In this document: one piece after another, positions 31,154 to 39,231 of the stretch | Layout: every line of letters starts with the position of its first letter | How positions within the stretch are numbered: position 1 is the stretch's first letter | Assembly: GCF_000716435.1 (NCBI RefSeq) | Contig: NZ_JNWO01000014.1 | Location: 173,122-237,121 of the forward strand | Length of the DNA: 64,000 bases | Direction of reading: 5' to 3' | From: Streptomyces xylophagus | Lineage (GTDB): Bacteria; Actinomycetota; Actinomycetes; Streptomycetales; Streptomycetaceae | The notes under the pieces: generated by a model | What the model was told of the DNA's origin: nothing | Database searches by the model: none | What the model saw: the letters and a program-made list of their open reading frames with translations, nothing else | Made by a program: the position numbers and the translations under genes

Positions 31154-31939
31154 GTGACGCGGACCGCGCTCATCACCGGCGCCGGCAGCGGGATCGGGCT
31201 CGAAGCAGCCCGCCTGCTCGCCCGGGACGGCGTCGCCGTAGTCCTCGTCGGGCGTCGGCAGGAAGCGCTCGACAAGGCCGAGGCGGAGATCCGCGCCGAG
31301 GGAGGGACGGCCCTCGCCCTCGCGGCGGACATCACCAGAGCGGACGACGTGAGTCGCGTCATCGACCGGACCCACGCGGAACTCGGTCCGATCGACGTCC
31401 TCGTCAACAACGCGGGCAGCTCCTCCTCGGTGCTCAACCCGCAGTGGCTGCCGCACGACGAATGGCGCCAGGTTCTGGACGTGAACCTCACGGCGGTCTT
31501 CCAGCTCACCCAGGCCGTACTGCCCGACATGCTCGGCCGAGGCGGCGGCACGATCGTCACGGTGTCCTCGCTCGCCGCCGTCAACCCCAACCTGCTCGGC
31601 GGGGCGGCCTACGGAGCGGCCAAGGCTGGCGTCCGCAACTTCATGACCTTCCTGCACCACACCTTCCGCAACGAGGGCCTGCGGGCCGTCACCGTGCTGC
31701 CCGGCGAGACGGACACGCCCATCCTCGACAACCGCGCCCGACCGCCGGCCCCGGAGGAACGCGCCCACATGCTGCAGCCACAGGACGTGGCCGAGGCCGT
31801 GCACCTCGCAATCACGCTCCCCCAGCGGGTCGTCCTCCAGGAGATCGTCGTCGCCCCGACCCGCCAGCGCGACACCTCCGCAGACCTCGAGATCAGCCGA
31901 TGGGCGGGCGCCCCCGCCGGTGCCTCACCCCAGGACTGA
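31154..31939 (+). CDS. SDR family NAD(P)-dependent oxidoreductase
   Basis: A 261-residue classical short-chain dehydrogenase: cofactor motif TGAGSGIGLEAA at residues 7-18, NNAGSSSS, the catalytic Ser in TVSSLAAV and the intact YGAAK (Y..K) pair. The GTG start at 31154 has GGAGGAG 8 bases upstream. It sits between the KipA homologue and the aminotransferase in the same orientation, so it probably oxidises or reduces an intermediate of that route; the substrate cannot be told. Confidence 0.9.
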   Translation: MTRTALITGAGSGIGLEAARLLARDGVAVVLVGRRQEALDKAEAEIRAEGGTALALAADITRADDVSRVIDRTHAELGPIDVLVNNAGSSSSVLNPQWLPHDEWRQVLDVNLTAVFQLTQAVLPDMLGRGGGTIVTVSSLAAVNPNLLGGAAYGAAKAGVRNFMTFLHHTFRNEGLRAVTVLPGETDTPILDNRARPPAPEERAHMLQPQDVAEAVHLAITLPQRVVLQEIVVAPTRQRDTSADLEISRWAGAPAGASPQD

Positions 31940-31966
31940 CGCCCCCTGCCTCACCAGGAGAACCGC

Positions 31967-33139
31967 ATGCCTTCCACCGTCACCGCCGGCCCGCTGCCCT
32001 CGTTCGCGCCCGCCGCCGCCGTCGCCCGCATCGCCGCCGCCTCCCGCCGGACCCAACAGCCGCAGTCCGGGGGCGACTTGGTCTCCCTCGCCATGGGCGA
32101 ACCCGACTTCGACACACCCGCGCAGGTGACCGAGGCCGCACACGCCTCGCTGCGCAGGGGTCGTACCCACTACTCGCCGCTGCTGGGCGAACCCGCGTTG
32201 CGCGAAGCGCTCGCCGACAAGCTCGCCGGCATCGCCGGAGCACCGGTCTCCGCCGCCGACGTCCTGATCACCCAGGGCGGCACCGCAGGCCTCGCCGCGT
32301 CGATCCTCTCCCTCGTCGACCCGGGCGACAGGGTGGTGATCCCGGATCCCACGTACTCCCTCTACGCCGACCTGGTGAGCATGGCCGGCGGAGTCGTCGT
32401 CCCCGTCCCGCTCGCACCCGACCTGCACTGGGACCTCGACCGGCTGGGCGACGCCCTCGCCGGGGCGAAGCTCTTCGTCTTCTGCAACCCGGGCAACCCG
32501 ACCGGAATCGTGCACAGCCGGGCCGAGTTGGAGGCCCTCGCCGAACTCCTCGACGGCACGCCCACGTTGGTCATCTCCGACGAGGCCTACGCCGATCTCG
32601 ACTTCACCGGCCGCCCGTTCACCTCGACGATCTCCCTCGACGGCCTGCGCGACCGTACGGTCTACTGCCAGACCTTCTCCAAGAGTTACGCGATGACCGG
32701 CTGGCGCGTCGGCTACCTCTGGGGTCCGCCGCCGCTGATCCAGGCCGCCGCGCGCATCCACAACACCTTCAACGGCTCGGTGAACACGGTCGTCCAGGAC
32801 GCCGCGCTGGTCGCGGTGCGCACCTGCGACGCCGACATCGCGCGGATGCGGGCGGAGTACGAGCGGCGCGGCGAGCTCATGCGGGCCGAGCTGGCCAAGA
32901 TCCCGGGCCTCACCCTGAGCACGCCCGAGGGGGCGTTCTACCAATTCCCGCGCTACGACCTCGACCTGCCCTCCGTGGACGTCGTTGCGGCACTGCGCAC
33001 GCACGGCGTGGCGGTGCGGCCTGGGAGCGAGTTCGGTGCCCGGGGCGAGGGGCATCTGCGGCTGTCGTACGCTGCCGACGCGGAGTCCGTCACCGAGGGC
33101 GTCCGTCGTCTGGGCCACGGCCTGTCGGCCCTCCGGTGA
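31967..33139 (+). CDS. class I/II pyridoxal-phosphate aminotransferase
   Basis: A 390-residue fold-type I aminotransferase of the aspartate aminotransferase-like Ib group. K239 in TFSKSYAMTGWRVGY is the Schiff-base lysine; NPGNPTG (N174-G180), the Asp of ISDEAYAD, and the C-terminal Arg region RLSYA for substrate carboxylate are present. CAGGAGAA precedes the ATG. It could transaminate the amino acid released by the LamB/YcsF-KipI-KipA enzyme to a 2-oxo acid for the dehydrogenase or RraA-type aldolase. Confidence 0.92.
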   Translation: MPSTVTAGPLPSFAPAAAVARIAAASRRTQQPQSGGDLVSLAMGEPDFDTPAQVTEAAHASLRRGRTHYSPLLGEPALREALADKLAGIAGAPVSAADVLITQGGTAGLAASILSLVDPGDRVVIPDPTYSLYADLVSMAGGVVVPVPLAPDLHWDLDRLGDALAGAKLFVFCNPGNPTGIVHSRAELEALAELLDGTPTLVISDEAYADLDFTGRPFTSTISLDGLRDRTVYCQTFSKSYAMTGWRVGYLWGPPPLIQAAARIHNTFNGSVNTVVQDAALVAVRTCDADIARMRAEYERRGELMRAELAKIPGLTLSTPEGAFYQFPRYDLDLPSVDVVAALRTHGVAVRPGSEFGARGEGHLRLSYAADAESVTEGVRRLGHGLSALR

Positions 33140-33171
33140 ACGCCGCCGCCACGCAGACGGGGAGTCGACCC

Positions 33172-33759
33172 ATGCGCAGTGACACCCAGCGCAACCGCAG
33201 GCAACTCATCAAGGCCGCCGCGGAGTTGTTCGAGAACTCGCCGACTCCGGTGAGCCTGGCCGAGATCGCCAAGCGGGCCGAGGTGTCCACCGCGACGGCG
33301 TACCGGCACTTCTCCTCCGTCGAGGACGTCCTGCACGCCTTTCGCGCCCAAGTGGGTTCCGAGCTACGGGACTTCAGCGCGGAGCAGACCACCCGTGGCA
33401 TGCAGCGCCTCGACGCGGTGTCCCGCTACTGGGTGTCGCTCGTCCTCGAACACGGCGGTGCGATGGCGCAGATGCGCTCGCACCGCGGCTATCTGGAGCG
33501 GCTGCGCGAGAACACCGGCTATCTCGCCCCGCAGGCCGAAGCGCTCACCGAACCCCTCCGCCAGACCACCGAGGACCTCGGTCTCGGCGACCTGGGCGAC
33601 GAGGCACTGTTCCTGTGGAACGCCTTGTTCGACCCCCGCGACATCCTCGACCTCATCAAGAGCGGACGCACCGAGGACGAGGCCGCCTCCCGTCTGGTGG
33701 CCGCACTGCGCGGCGCCCTCATCGGCTGGTCGACGGCACCGGACCGGCGGGACGAGTGA
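33172..33759 (+). CDS. TetR-family transcriptional regulator
   Basis: A 195-residue regulator with HTH at about residues 9-55 (QLIKAAAELFENSPTPVSLAEI, with TATAYRHFSSVEDVL as recognition helix). The ATG at 33172 has GGGGAG 8 bases upstream; an in-frame GTG at 33136 overlapping the aminotransferase stop is an alternative. Probably in the same transcript as the SDR and aminotransferase and thus a candidate repressor acting on the palindromes at 31106-31121 and 27121-27140. Confidence 0.85.
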   Translation: MRSDTQRNRRQLIKAAAELFENSPTPVSLAEIAKRAEVSTATAYRHFSSVEDVLHAFRAQVGSELRDFSAEQTTRGMQRLDAVSRYWVSLVLEHGGAMAQMRSHRGYLERLRENTGYLAPQAEALTEPLRQTTEDLGLGDLGDEALFLWNALFDPRDILDLIKSGRTEDEAASRLVAALRGALIGWSTAPDRRDE

Positions 33760-33771
33760 GATCGTGGGCGG

Positions 33772-34404
33772 ATGGAGCCGACGCCCCGCAGGAACCTGCG
33801 CGAAGAGCAGAAGAGCCTCACGCATCGCCGACTGCTCGACGCGGCCGTCACGGTGTTCACCGAGAAGCCGTTCCTCGACGCGCGGATGGAGGACATCGCC
33901 CGGGCCGCGGGGGTGACCCGGGTGACGGTCTACGCCCACTTCCCCGGAAAGGCCGAGATCGTCGACGCGCTGGTGGAGCGCGTGTACGGGGTGATGGGTG
34001 AGGCGTACGCCGACCTGGCCGCACTTCCCCGCTGGACCCCGGGTGCCATTCGCGCCTGGCTCGACGAGGCCGCGGACCGCTGGCGCGAGATGGCACCGGT
34101 GCGCCGCGTCGCCAACGCGGCGGCCCCGGCCGCACTCCGTAGCCTCGGCGAGGGCCGGGCGCAGTTCGTCGAGGCGCACGAGCGTTATGTCGCCCTGCTG
34201 ATCGGCCACCCCGAACGTTGGCGGGGCGTCGACCCCGCGGAGGCCCGCCAACGCGCGCTGATGACCGTTCTGCAGACCGAGTCGTTCTTCTCCACCTGGA
34301 TCGCCGTCGAGTGGCCCCTGGAGACCGCCGACCCCCTCCGCCTCCTTGCCGACTCCCTGTGCCATCTCCTCACCCCGGCGCTGGAGAACGACAACCGCCC
34401 CTGA
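33772..34404 (+). CDS. TetR-family transcriptional regulator (second of a tandem pair)
   Basis: A 210-residue regulator unrelated in its ligand domain to the preceding one: HTH at about residues 18-65 (RLLDAAVTVFTEKPFLDARM, VTRVTVYAHFPGKAEIV). It starts 12 bases after the first TetR stop with a weak ribosome site, and its end is only 15 bases from the convergent DHA2 exporter. Two consecutive TetR genes suggest one controls the catabolic island and the other the exporter. Confidence 0.88.
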   Translation: MEPTPRRNLREEQKSLTHRRLLDAAVTVFTEKPFLDARMEDIARAAGVTRVTVYAHFPGKAEIVDALVERVYGVMGEAYADLAALPRWTPGAIRAWLDEAADRWREMAPVRRVANAAAPAALRSLGEGRAQFVEAHERYVALLIGHPERWRGVDPAEARQRALMTVLQTESFFSTWIAVEWPLETADPLRLLADSLCHLLTPALENDNRP

Positions 34405-34419
34405 AACAAAGGCTGTTGC

Positions 34420-36033
34420 TCAGCCGGCCTCGCCGACGGTCGCCACTGCGGTCTCCGGCTCGGTGTGCGGTGCCCGGGCCCGGATGCCGATCGTGGCGAG
34501 GGCGACGGCCGCGGCCACCAGCATGCCGATGCCTCCGACGAGGGCACAGGTGTGCAGCGCATCCGTGAAGCTCGCGCCGTAGGCGGCCAGTGCCTGGCCC
34601 GTCGCCTCACCGGTGTCGAGGTGGAGGAAGGCGCCCGCCTGGATGCCGACGCCGTTCACCGTGCCGATGACCTGGCCCTGGTCGGCGGGGCTCAGACCTG
34701 ACGCGGCCACATGCCCGGGCAGTGTGTCCAGGGTGCGGTGGGTGAGGACGACGCCGAAGATGGCGGGGCCCAAGGCGCTGCCGATCTGGCGCAGCGCGCT
34801 GTTGGCGGCACCGGCGGTGCTGCCCAGCCGACGCGGGAGGCTGTTCATCGCGATCGTGGTGATCGGCGCCATGGCGAGCGCGATACCGAGGCCGAGCACC
34901 GCGATGACGAGGACCGCTTCTCCGGTGCCGGTGGTGGCGTCGAAAAGGTTCACCATGAGCGCCCCGACACCACCGATCACCAGACCGGTCGCCAGCACGA
35001 GGCCGGGCGAGAAGCGGTGCATCAGCTTGCCGACCAGCGGGCCGAGGACGACGGTGAAACCGTTGAGCGCGATCAGGCGGACCCCGATGTCCCAGGTCGA
35101 GGCGTGATGGACGAGCCCGAAGTACTCACTGAGCGAGAAGACCAGGCCGACCTGGGCGAACAGGGTGAGCGCCATGACGAGCGCGGCCCCGGAGAACGCC
35201 GAGGACGTGAACAGCCGCATGTCCAACATCGGGCAGCGCGAGCGCAGTTCGACGAGGACGAAGGCCGGCAGGGCGAGCGCGGCGACGACGAACGCGGTCA
35301 CGACCTCCGCCGAGCCCCACCCCGGAGCGCCCCCGCCCTCGATGACGCCGTAGACGAGGGCCGTGATGGCGACGATCGCGAGGAGTTGGCCGGGGATGTC
35401 GAGGTGGCGTTCGCGGTCGGAGCGGGAGTCGACCAGGACGAGGGCGCCGACGAGGACCGTGACGGCGCCGATGGCCAGGGTGGGCAGGAAGATCCAGCGC
35501 CAGCTCGTGTGCTCCACGATCACGCCGTTGAAGAGCGGACCGAGGGTCAGGCCGAGGCCAAGGGCGGCCGTCCACAGGGCTATCGCGGCGCCCCGCTTGC
35601 GGTGGTCGGGGCAGACGTGGCTGATCAGGCCGAGGGTCGCGGGGAGGAGGGCGGCGGTGCCGACGCCGGTGAGCGCCTGGCCGACGCAGACCTGGACGAC
35701 ACCGTGGGCGGTGAGCGCGACGAGACAGCCGAGACAGGACAGCGCCAGCCCGATCAGGTACATCTTCTTGCGGCCGAAGAGGTCACCGATGACACCGCAG
35801 GTCAGGAGCAGGGCGGCGGTCGGCAGGATGAACGCGTCGGTGATCCACTGGAGCCCGGTGGTGGAGGCGCCGAGCGCCTGCTGGATCACCGGCAGCGCGA
35901 CCGAGACTCCGACGACCGGCAGGTAGGAGACGAAGACCCCCACGCAGGCCAGGGCGATGGTGGCGGTGACGTTCCGGGACGGGGAGTCCGGCTGGGGAGA
36001 CGGCGGCGAGACTTCGGAGACGAGGGTCGGCAT
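34420..36033 (-). CDS. MFS transporter, DHA2 (EmrB/QacA) family
   Basis: A 537-residue 14-helix exporter: helix 1 FVSYLPVVGVSVALPVIQQAL, WITDAFILPTAALLL, motif A GVIGDLFGRKK, and motif C QALTGVGTAALLPATLGL. The ATG at 36033 has GAGGTG upstream; a much longer frame to 36270 is rejected because its N-terminus is not membrane-like. Convergent with the tandem TetR genes, one of which may control it. Substrate unknown, presumably a toxic or antibiotic-like compound. Confidence 0.9.
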   Translation of the reverse strand: MPTLVSEVSPPSPQPDSPSRNVTATIALACVGVFVSYLPVVGVSVALPVIQQALGASTTGLQWITDAFILPTAALLLTCGVIGDLFGRKKMYLIGLALSCLGCLVALTAHGVVQVCVGQALTGVGTAALLPATLGLISHVCPDHRKRGAAIALWTAALGLGLTLGPLFNGVIVEHTSWRWIFLPTLAIGAVTVLVGALVLVDSRSDRERHLDIPGQLLAIVAITALVYGVIEGGGAPGWGSAEVVTAFVVAALALPAFVLVELRSRCPMLDMRLFTSSAFSGAALVMALTLFAQVGLVFSLSEYFGLVHHASTWDIGVRLIALNGFTVVLGPLVGKLMHRFSPGLVLATGLVIGGVGALMVNLFDATTGTGEAVLVIAVLGLGIALAMAPITTIAMNSLPRRLGSTAGAANSALRQIGSALGPAIFGVVLTHRTLDTLPGHVAASGLSPADQGQVIGTVNGVGIQAGAFLHLDTGEATGQALAAYGASFTDALHTCALVGGIGMLVAAAVALATIGIRARAPHTEPETAVATVGEAG

Positions 36034-36335
36034 GGCACCTCTAAACGTCGTCGTACGGGGGCGGGTTGACGGGGTGTGACCTTCGCGAGGCGTTCCGCGC
36101 GTGGCTACGGCGGTGGTGACGGTGCCGACTCCGTCGGTCGCGGCCCGCGACCCGGTACATGACGTGGCTGATCGGCTCGAATCTCCATTGACGTAAGCCA
36201 TTTCTCTTCGGGAAATCGCTTCGGACCGTATACCGGGGACCCGGTCCTGGAGATGCCGTTGGGCCTGCAAACTAAGGTGAACAGCCGCGACGACACACCG
36301 CTCCGACGAGCGGGAACGCGCAGGTGGCGGGCCGT
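36034..36335. other. intergenic region upstream of the DHA2 exporter
   Basis: About 300 bases between the MarR gene and the exporter on the same strand. It holds the exporter's ribosome binding site and a moderately AT-rich stretch (36183-36215) that could contain its promoter. I see no convincing gene, palindrome or terminator. Confidence 0.35.
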
Positions 36336-36791
36336 TCAGCCCGCGGCGACGTTCGCGGTGATCAGCCGGAGGAGCTGCTTGGCCAGGGCGTCCTGATCGG
36401 GGGTCAGGCCCATCGCGTCGCCGATCGCGAGGGGGACGGCGGCGGCCTGTTCGCGCATCCGCGCCCCGGTGTCGGTGAGCCGGATGGCGACCGAGCGCTC
36501 GTCGTCCCGCCGGCGTTCACGGCGCAGCAGGCCGTTCGCCTCCAGCCGCTTCAGCAGCGGGGAGAGCGTGCTGGACTCCAGTTGGAGCGCGGTGCCCAGG
36601 TCCCGTACGGAGATCGAGTCCTGCTCCCAGAGGACGAGCATGACGAGGTACTGCGGGTAGGTCAGGCCGAGTTCTTCCAGCAGCGGGCGGTAGCGGGCGG
36701 TCACCGCGCGGGATGCCGCGTAGAGCGCGAAGCACAGCTGGTCGTCGAGGAGCAGCGATCCCTCTGCCGGTTCCGCGGCGGCTGGGCTCAT
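36336..36791 (-). CDS. MarR-family regulator, OhrR-like
   Basis: A 151-residue winged-helix regulator. LLLDDQLCFALYAASRAV matches the N-terminus of OhrR proteins, where the Cys in QLCFALY is the peroxide-sensing residue; the DNA-binding part reads SSTLSPLLKRLEANGLLRRERRRDDERS. The ATG at 36791 has GAGGAG 7 bases upstream, better than 36854. Divergent from an alpha/beta hydrolase gene, with an OhrR-type palindrome between. Likely senses organic hydroperoxides or hypochlorite, although no ohr gene is present in the window. Confidence 0.88.
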   Translation of the reverse strand: MSPAAAEPAEGSLLLDDQLCFALYAASRAVTARYRPLLEELGLTYPQYLVMLVLWEQDSISVRDLGTALQLESSTLSPLLKRLEANGLLRRERRRDDERSVAIRLTDTGARMREQAAAVPLAIGDAMGLTPDQDALAKQLLRLITANVAAG

Positions 36792-36879
36792 GGTGCGACT
36801 CCTCGCTCCGGCGCCTGAGGCGCTCTTCAGGGCAATCTCCACCTTATCGTTCAAGTCCGGTCGATTCTATCGAGCACGC

Positions 36880-36899
36880 TTTAGTTGTGCACGACTTAA
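36880..36899. promoter_or_regulatory. MarR/OhrR-type operator
   Basis: TTTAGTT-GTGCAC-GACTTAA is a 20-bp interrupted palindrome with a perfect GTGCAC core and arms matching at 5 of 7 positions. It lies 88 bases from either start codon in the divergent promoter region. The shape agrees with the AT-rich palindromes bound by OhrR-type repressors. Confidence 0.65.
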
Positions 36900-36986
36900 T
36901 CGCACGCTACTCTCATTCTCGTGCCGCACCACCGGTCCGGAATCCCGCCGGAACCCGCCCGCGGTACCCGATCCGAGGAGATCGTC

Positions 36987-37955
36987 ATGACCGACAGCAG
37001 CGCACCCCGCCCCGTCCTCGAACCCGCGGCGCAGGCCTTCGCCGAGGCGACCGCGAACCCGCCGTACCTCTTCGATCTGGCGCCCGCCGAGGGCCGCAAG
37101 GCGGTCGACGAGGTGCAGTCCGGGGAGATCGCGAAGCCCGCCGTCGACGAGGAGTGGATCACCGTGCCCGGCGGCCCGACCGGGCAGGTCAGGGCCCGTA
37201 TCGTCCGCCCTGCCGGGGTCACCGGCACGCTCCCCGTGATCATCTACATCCACGGCGCCGGCTGGGTCTTCGGCAACGCCCACACCCACGACCGGCTCGT
37301 GCGCGAACTCGCCGTGGGCGCGCACGCCGCCGTGGTCTTCCCGGAGTACGACCTCTCCCCCGAGGCCCGCTACCCGGTCGCCATCGAGCAGAACTACACG
37401 GTCGCCCAGTGGATCGTGGAACAGGGCGCCACCAAGGACCTCGACCCCACGCGCATCGCCGTCGTCGGCGACTCGGTGGGCGGCAACATGACGGCCGCGC
37501 TGACGCTGATGGCCAAGCAGCGGGGGGATGTTCCCCTGGTGCAGCAGGTGCTGTTCTACCCGGTCACCGACGCGAACTTCGACACCGCCTCCTACCACCA
37601 GTTCGCCACCGGCTACTTCCTGCGCCGTGACGGCATGCAGTGGTTCTGGGACCAGTACACGACCGACGAGGCCGACCGCGCGCAGATCACCGCGTCGCCG
37701 CTGCGCGCCACGACCGAGCAGCTCACCGGGCTGCCCCCGGCCCTCGTCATCACCGGCGAGGCCGACGTGCTCCGCGACGAGGGCGAGGCCTACGCGAACA
37801 AGCTGCGCGAAGCCGGAGTCCCCGTCACCGCCGTCCGCTTCCAAGGCATCATCCACGACTTCGTGATGCTCAACGCCCTGCGCGAGACGCACGCCGCCGA
37901 GGCCGCGATCACGATGGCCGTCACGGTCCTGCGCAAGGCCCTCGCCTCCGGCTGA
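36987..37955 (+). CDS. alpha/beta hydrolase (hormone-sensitive lipase family esterase)
   Basis: A 322-residue cytoplasmic esterase. The HGG-type oxyanion motif appears as YIHGAGWVFGN, the nucleophile elbow is VVGDSVGGN, and the acid and base are in VITGEADVLRDEG (Asp) and IIHDFVML (His), so the triad is intact. GAGGAG precedes the ATG at 36987. Divergent from and presumably repressed by the OhrR-like regulator, which suggests a role when organic peroxides or lipid-derived electrophiles accumulate; that link is inferred from position. Confidence 0.9.
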   Translation: MTDSSAPRPVLEPAAQAFAEATANPPYLFDLAPAEGRKAVDEVQSGEIAKPAVDEEWITVPGGPTGQVRARIVRPAGVTGTLPVIIYIHGAGWVFGNAHTHDRLVRELAVGAHAAVVFPEYDLSPEARYPVAIEQNYTVAQWIVEQGATKDLDPTRIAVVGDSVGGNMTAALTLMAKQRGDVPLVQQVLFYPVTDANFDTASYHQFATGYFLRRDGMQWFWDQYTTDEADRAQITASPLRATTEQLTGLPPALVITGEADVLRDEGEAYANKLREAGVPVTAVRFQGIIHDFVMLNALRETHAAEAAITMAVTVLRKALASG

Positions 37956-38018
37956 CGTACCGGCCGCCCTCCCGTGGTGACGCGCGCGCCACCCCTGCGA
38001 TACGGCACACTCGGCCGC

Positions 38019-38759
38019 ATGGACACCGACGCTTTCGTACGGACGCTGGACCGGGAGGGCGGCCTGCTGGCCTCGGCCGCCGAGGAGGCGGGCGTCGGCG
38101 CCGAGGTGCCGCCCTGTCCGGGGTGGCAGGTGCGGGATCTGCTGCGGCACACGGGGATGGTGCATCGGTGGGCGACCGCGTTCGTCGCCGAGGGGTACAC
38201 CGAGCACCACCCCGACGGTGGCCTCCCGGACCTGGACGGCGCCGAGTTGGTGGCCTGGTTCCGGGCGGGGCACCGCTCCCTCGTGGACACCCTCTCCGCC
38301 GCCCCGCCCGACGTGGAGTGCTGGCAGTTCTTCGCGGCACCGTCACCGCTCGCCTTCTGGGCGCGGCGGCAGGCGCACGAGACGACCGTGCACCGGCTGG
38401 ACGCCGAGGCGGCGCGCGGCGGGATCGCCGCCGAGATCGCCCCGGACTTCGCGGCCGACGGCATCGACGAGTTGCTGCGCGGCTTCCACGGTCGCCGCAA
38501 GAGCAGGGTCCGCAGTGAGGAGCCCCGGGTGCTGCGAGTGCGGGCGACGGACACGGACGGCGCGGTGTGGACCGTACGACTGTCCCAGGAACCGCCCGCC
38601 GCCGAGAGGGGCGGCACCGGGGATGCCGACTGCGAACTGTCCGGTCCTGCGGGGCAGTTGTACCGGGCGCTGTGGAACCGGGGGCCGTTCCCGAGGGTGA
38701 CCGGTGACATGTCGATCGCCGGGCTGTGGCGGGAGAAGTCGGCCGTCACCTGGAGCTGA
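38019..38759 (+). CDS. maleylpyruvate isomerase N-terminal domain protein (mycothiol-dependent DinB-like)
   Basis: A 246-residue protein of the MDMPI family: N-terminal four-helix bundle with CPGWQVRDLLRHTGMVHRW and WARRQAHETTVHRLDAE, which carry the three His of the metal site, and a C-terminal MDMPI_C domain (GDADCELSGPAGQLYRALWNRG). Members use mycothiol as cofactor in isomerisation or thiol transfer; most Streptomyces homologues are uncharacterised. The ATG at 38019 lacks a clear ribosome site. Its 3' end is 7 bases from the convergent MarR gene. Confidence 0.85.
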   Translation: MDTDAFVRTLDREGGLLASAAEEAGVGAEVPPCPGWQVRDLLRHTGMVHRWATAFVAEGYTEHHPDGGLPDLDGAELVAWFRAGHRSLVDTLSAAPPDVECWQFFAAPSPLAFWARRQAHETTVHRLDAEAARGGIAAEIAPDFAADGIDELLRGFHGRRKSRVRSEEPRVLRVRATDTDGAVWTVRLSQEPPAAERGGTGDADCELSGPAGQLYRALWNRGPFPRVTGDMSIAGLWREKSAVTWS

Positions 38760-38766
38760 CGAGTCG

Positions 38767-39144
38767 TCAGTCCGTCAGCATCTTCGTCAACACCGCGCGC
38801 TGCAACGGGAGTACCTCACCGTGCAGTGTGCGCCCCTTGTCCGTGAGGGTCACGCGGACGCCCCGCCGGTCCTCGGCGCACATGCCGCGCTCGACGAGAC
38901 CGTCCTTCTCCAACCGGGCGATCAGCCGGGACAGGGCGCTCTGGCTGAGGTGGACGCGCTCGGAGATCTCCTGGACGCGGAACGCGCAGGACTCGCCGGA
39001 CAGCACGTCCAGCACCTCGAAGTCGCTGCCGCACAGGCCGTGTTGATGCAGCGCCCGGTCGAGTTCGCACTGCGTGCGGGCGTGCAGCGCCAGCATCTCC
39101 CGCCACTGGTCCACGAGCGCCTGCTCGGCCTTCTTCGCCGCCAT
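38767..39144 (-). CDS. MarR-family transcriptional regulator
   Basis: A 125-residue winged-helix regulator (VQEISERVHLSQSALSRLIARLEKDGLVER, given in pieces: LSQSALSRLIARLE and wing MCAEDRRGVRVTLTDKG). It is a little shorter than the usual 140-150 residues. Divergent from the DHA2 exporter with an 87-base gap that contains a palindromic site overlapping the exporter promoter, the standard layout for a MarR-repressed efflux pump. Confidence 0.9.
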   Translation of the reverse strand: MAAKKAEQALVDQWREMLALHARTQCELDRALHQHGLCGSDFEVLDVLSGESCAFRVQEISERVHLSQSALSRLIARLEKDGLVERGMCAEDRRGVRVTLTDKGRTLHGEVLPLQRAVLTKMLTD

Positions 39145-39177
39145 GACAGCGCACCGTAGCAGAGAAGCAGGATTGTT

Positions 39178-39224
39178 GCATCGGAATTAAATGCATTTGC
39201 ATTCGATGCACGCGCATGTAGTGT
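39178..39224 (+). promoter_or_regulatory. MarR operator overlapping a leaderless exporter promoter
   Basis: GCATCGGAATTAAATGC (39178-39194) is repeated in inverted form by GCATTTGCATTCGATGC (39193-39209) with one unpaired base. A candidate promoter, TTGCAT (39197-39202), 16-base spacer, TAGTGT (39219-39224), overlaps it; its start point would fall at the exporter ATG (39232), so the mRNA would be leaderless, which agrees with the lack of a ribosome binding site. Confidence 0.6.
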
Positions 39225-39231
39225 CTTCGGC

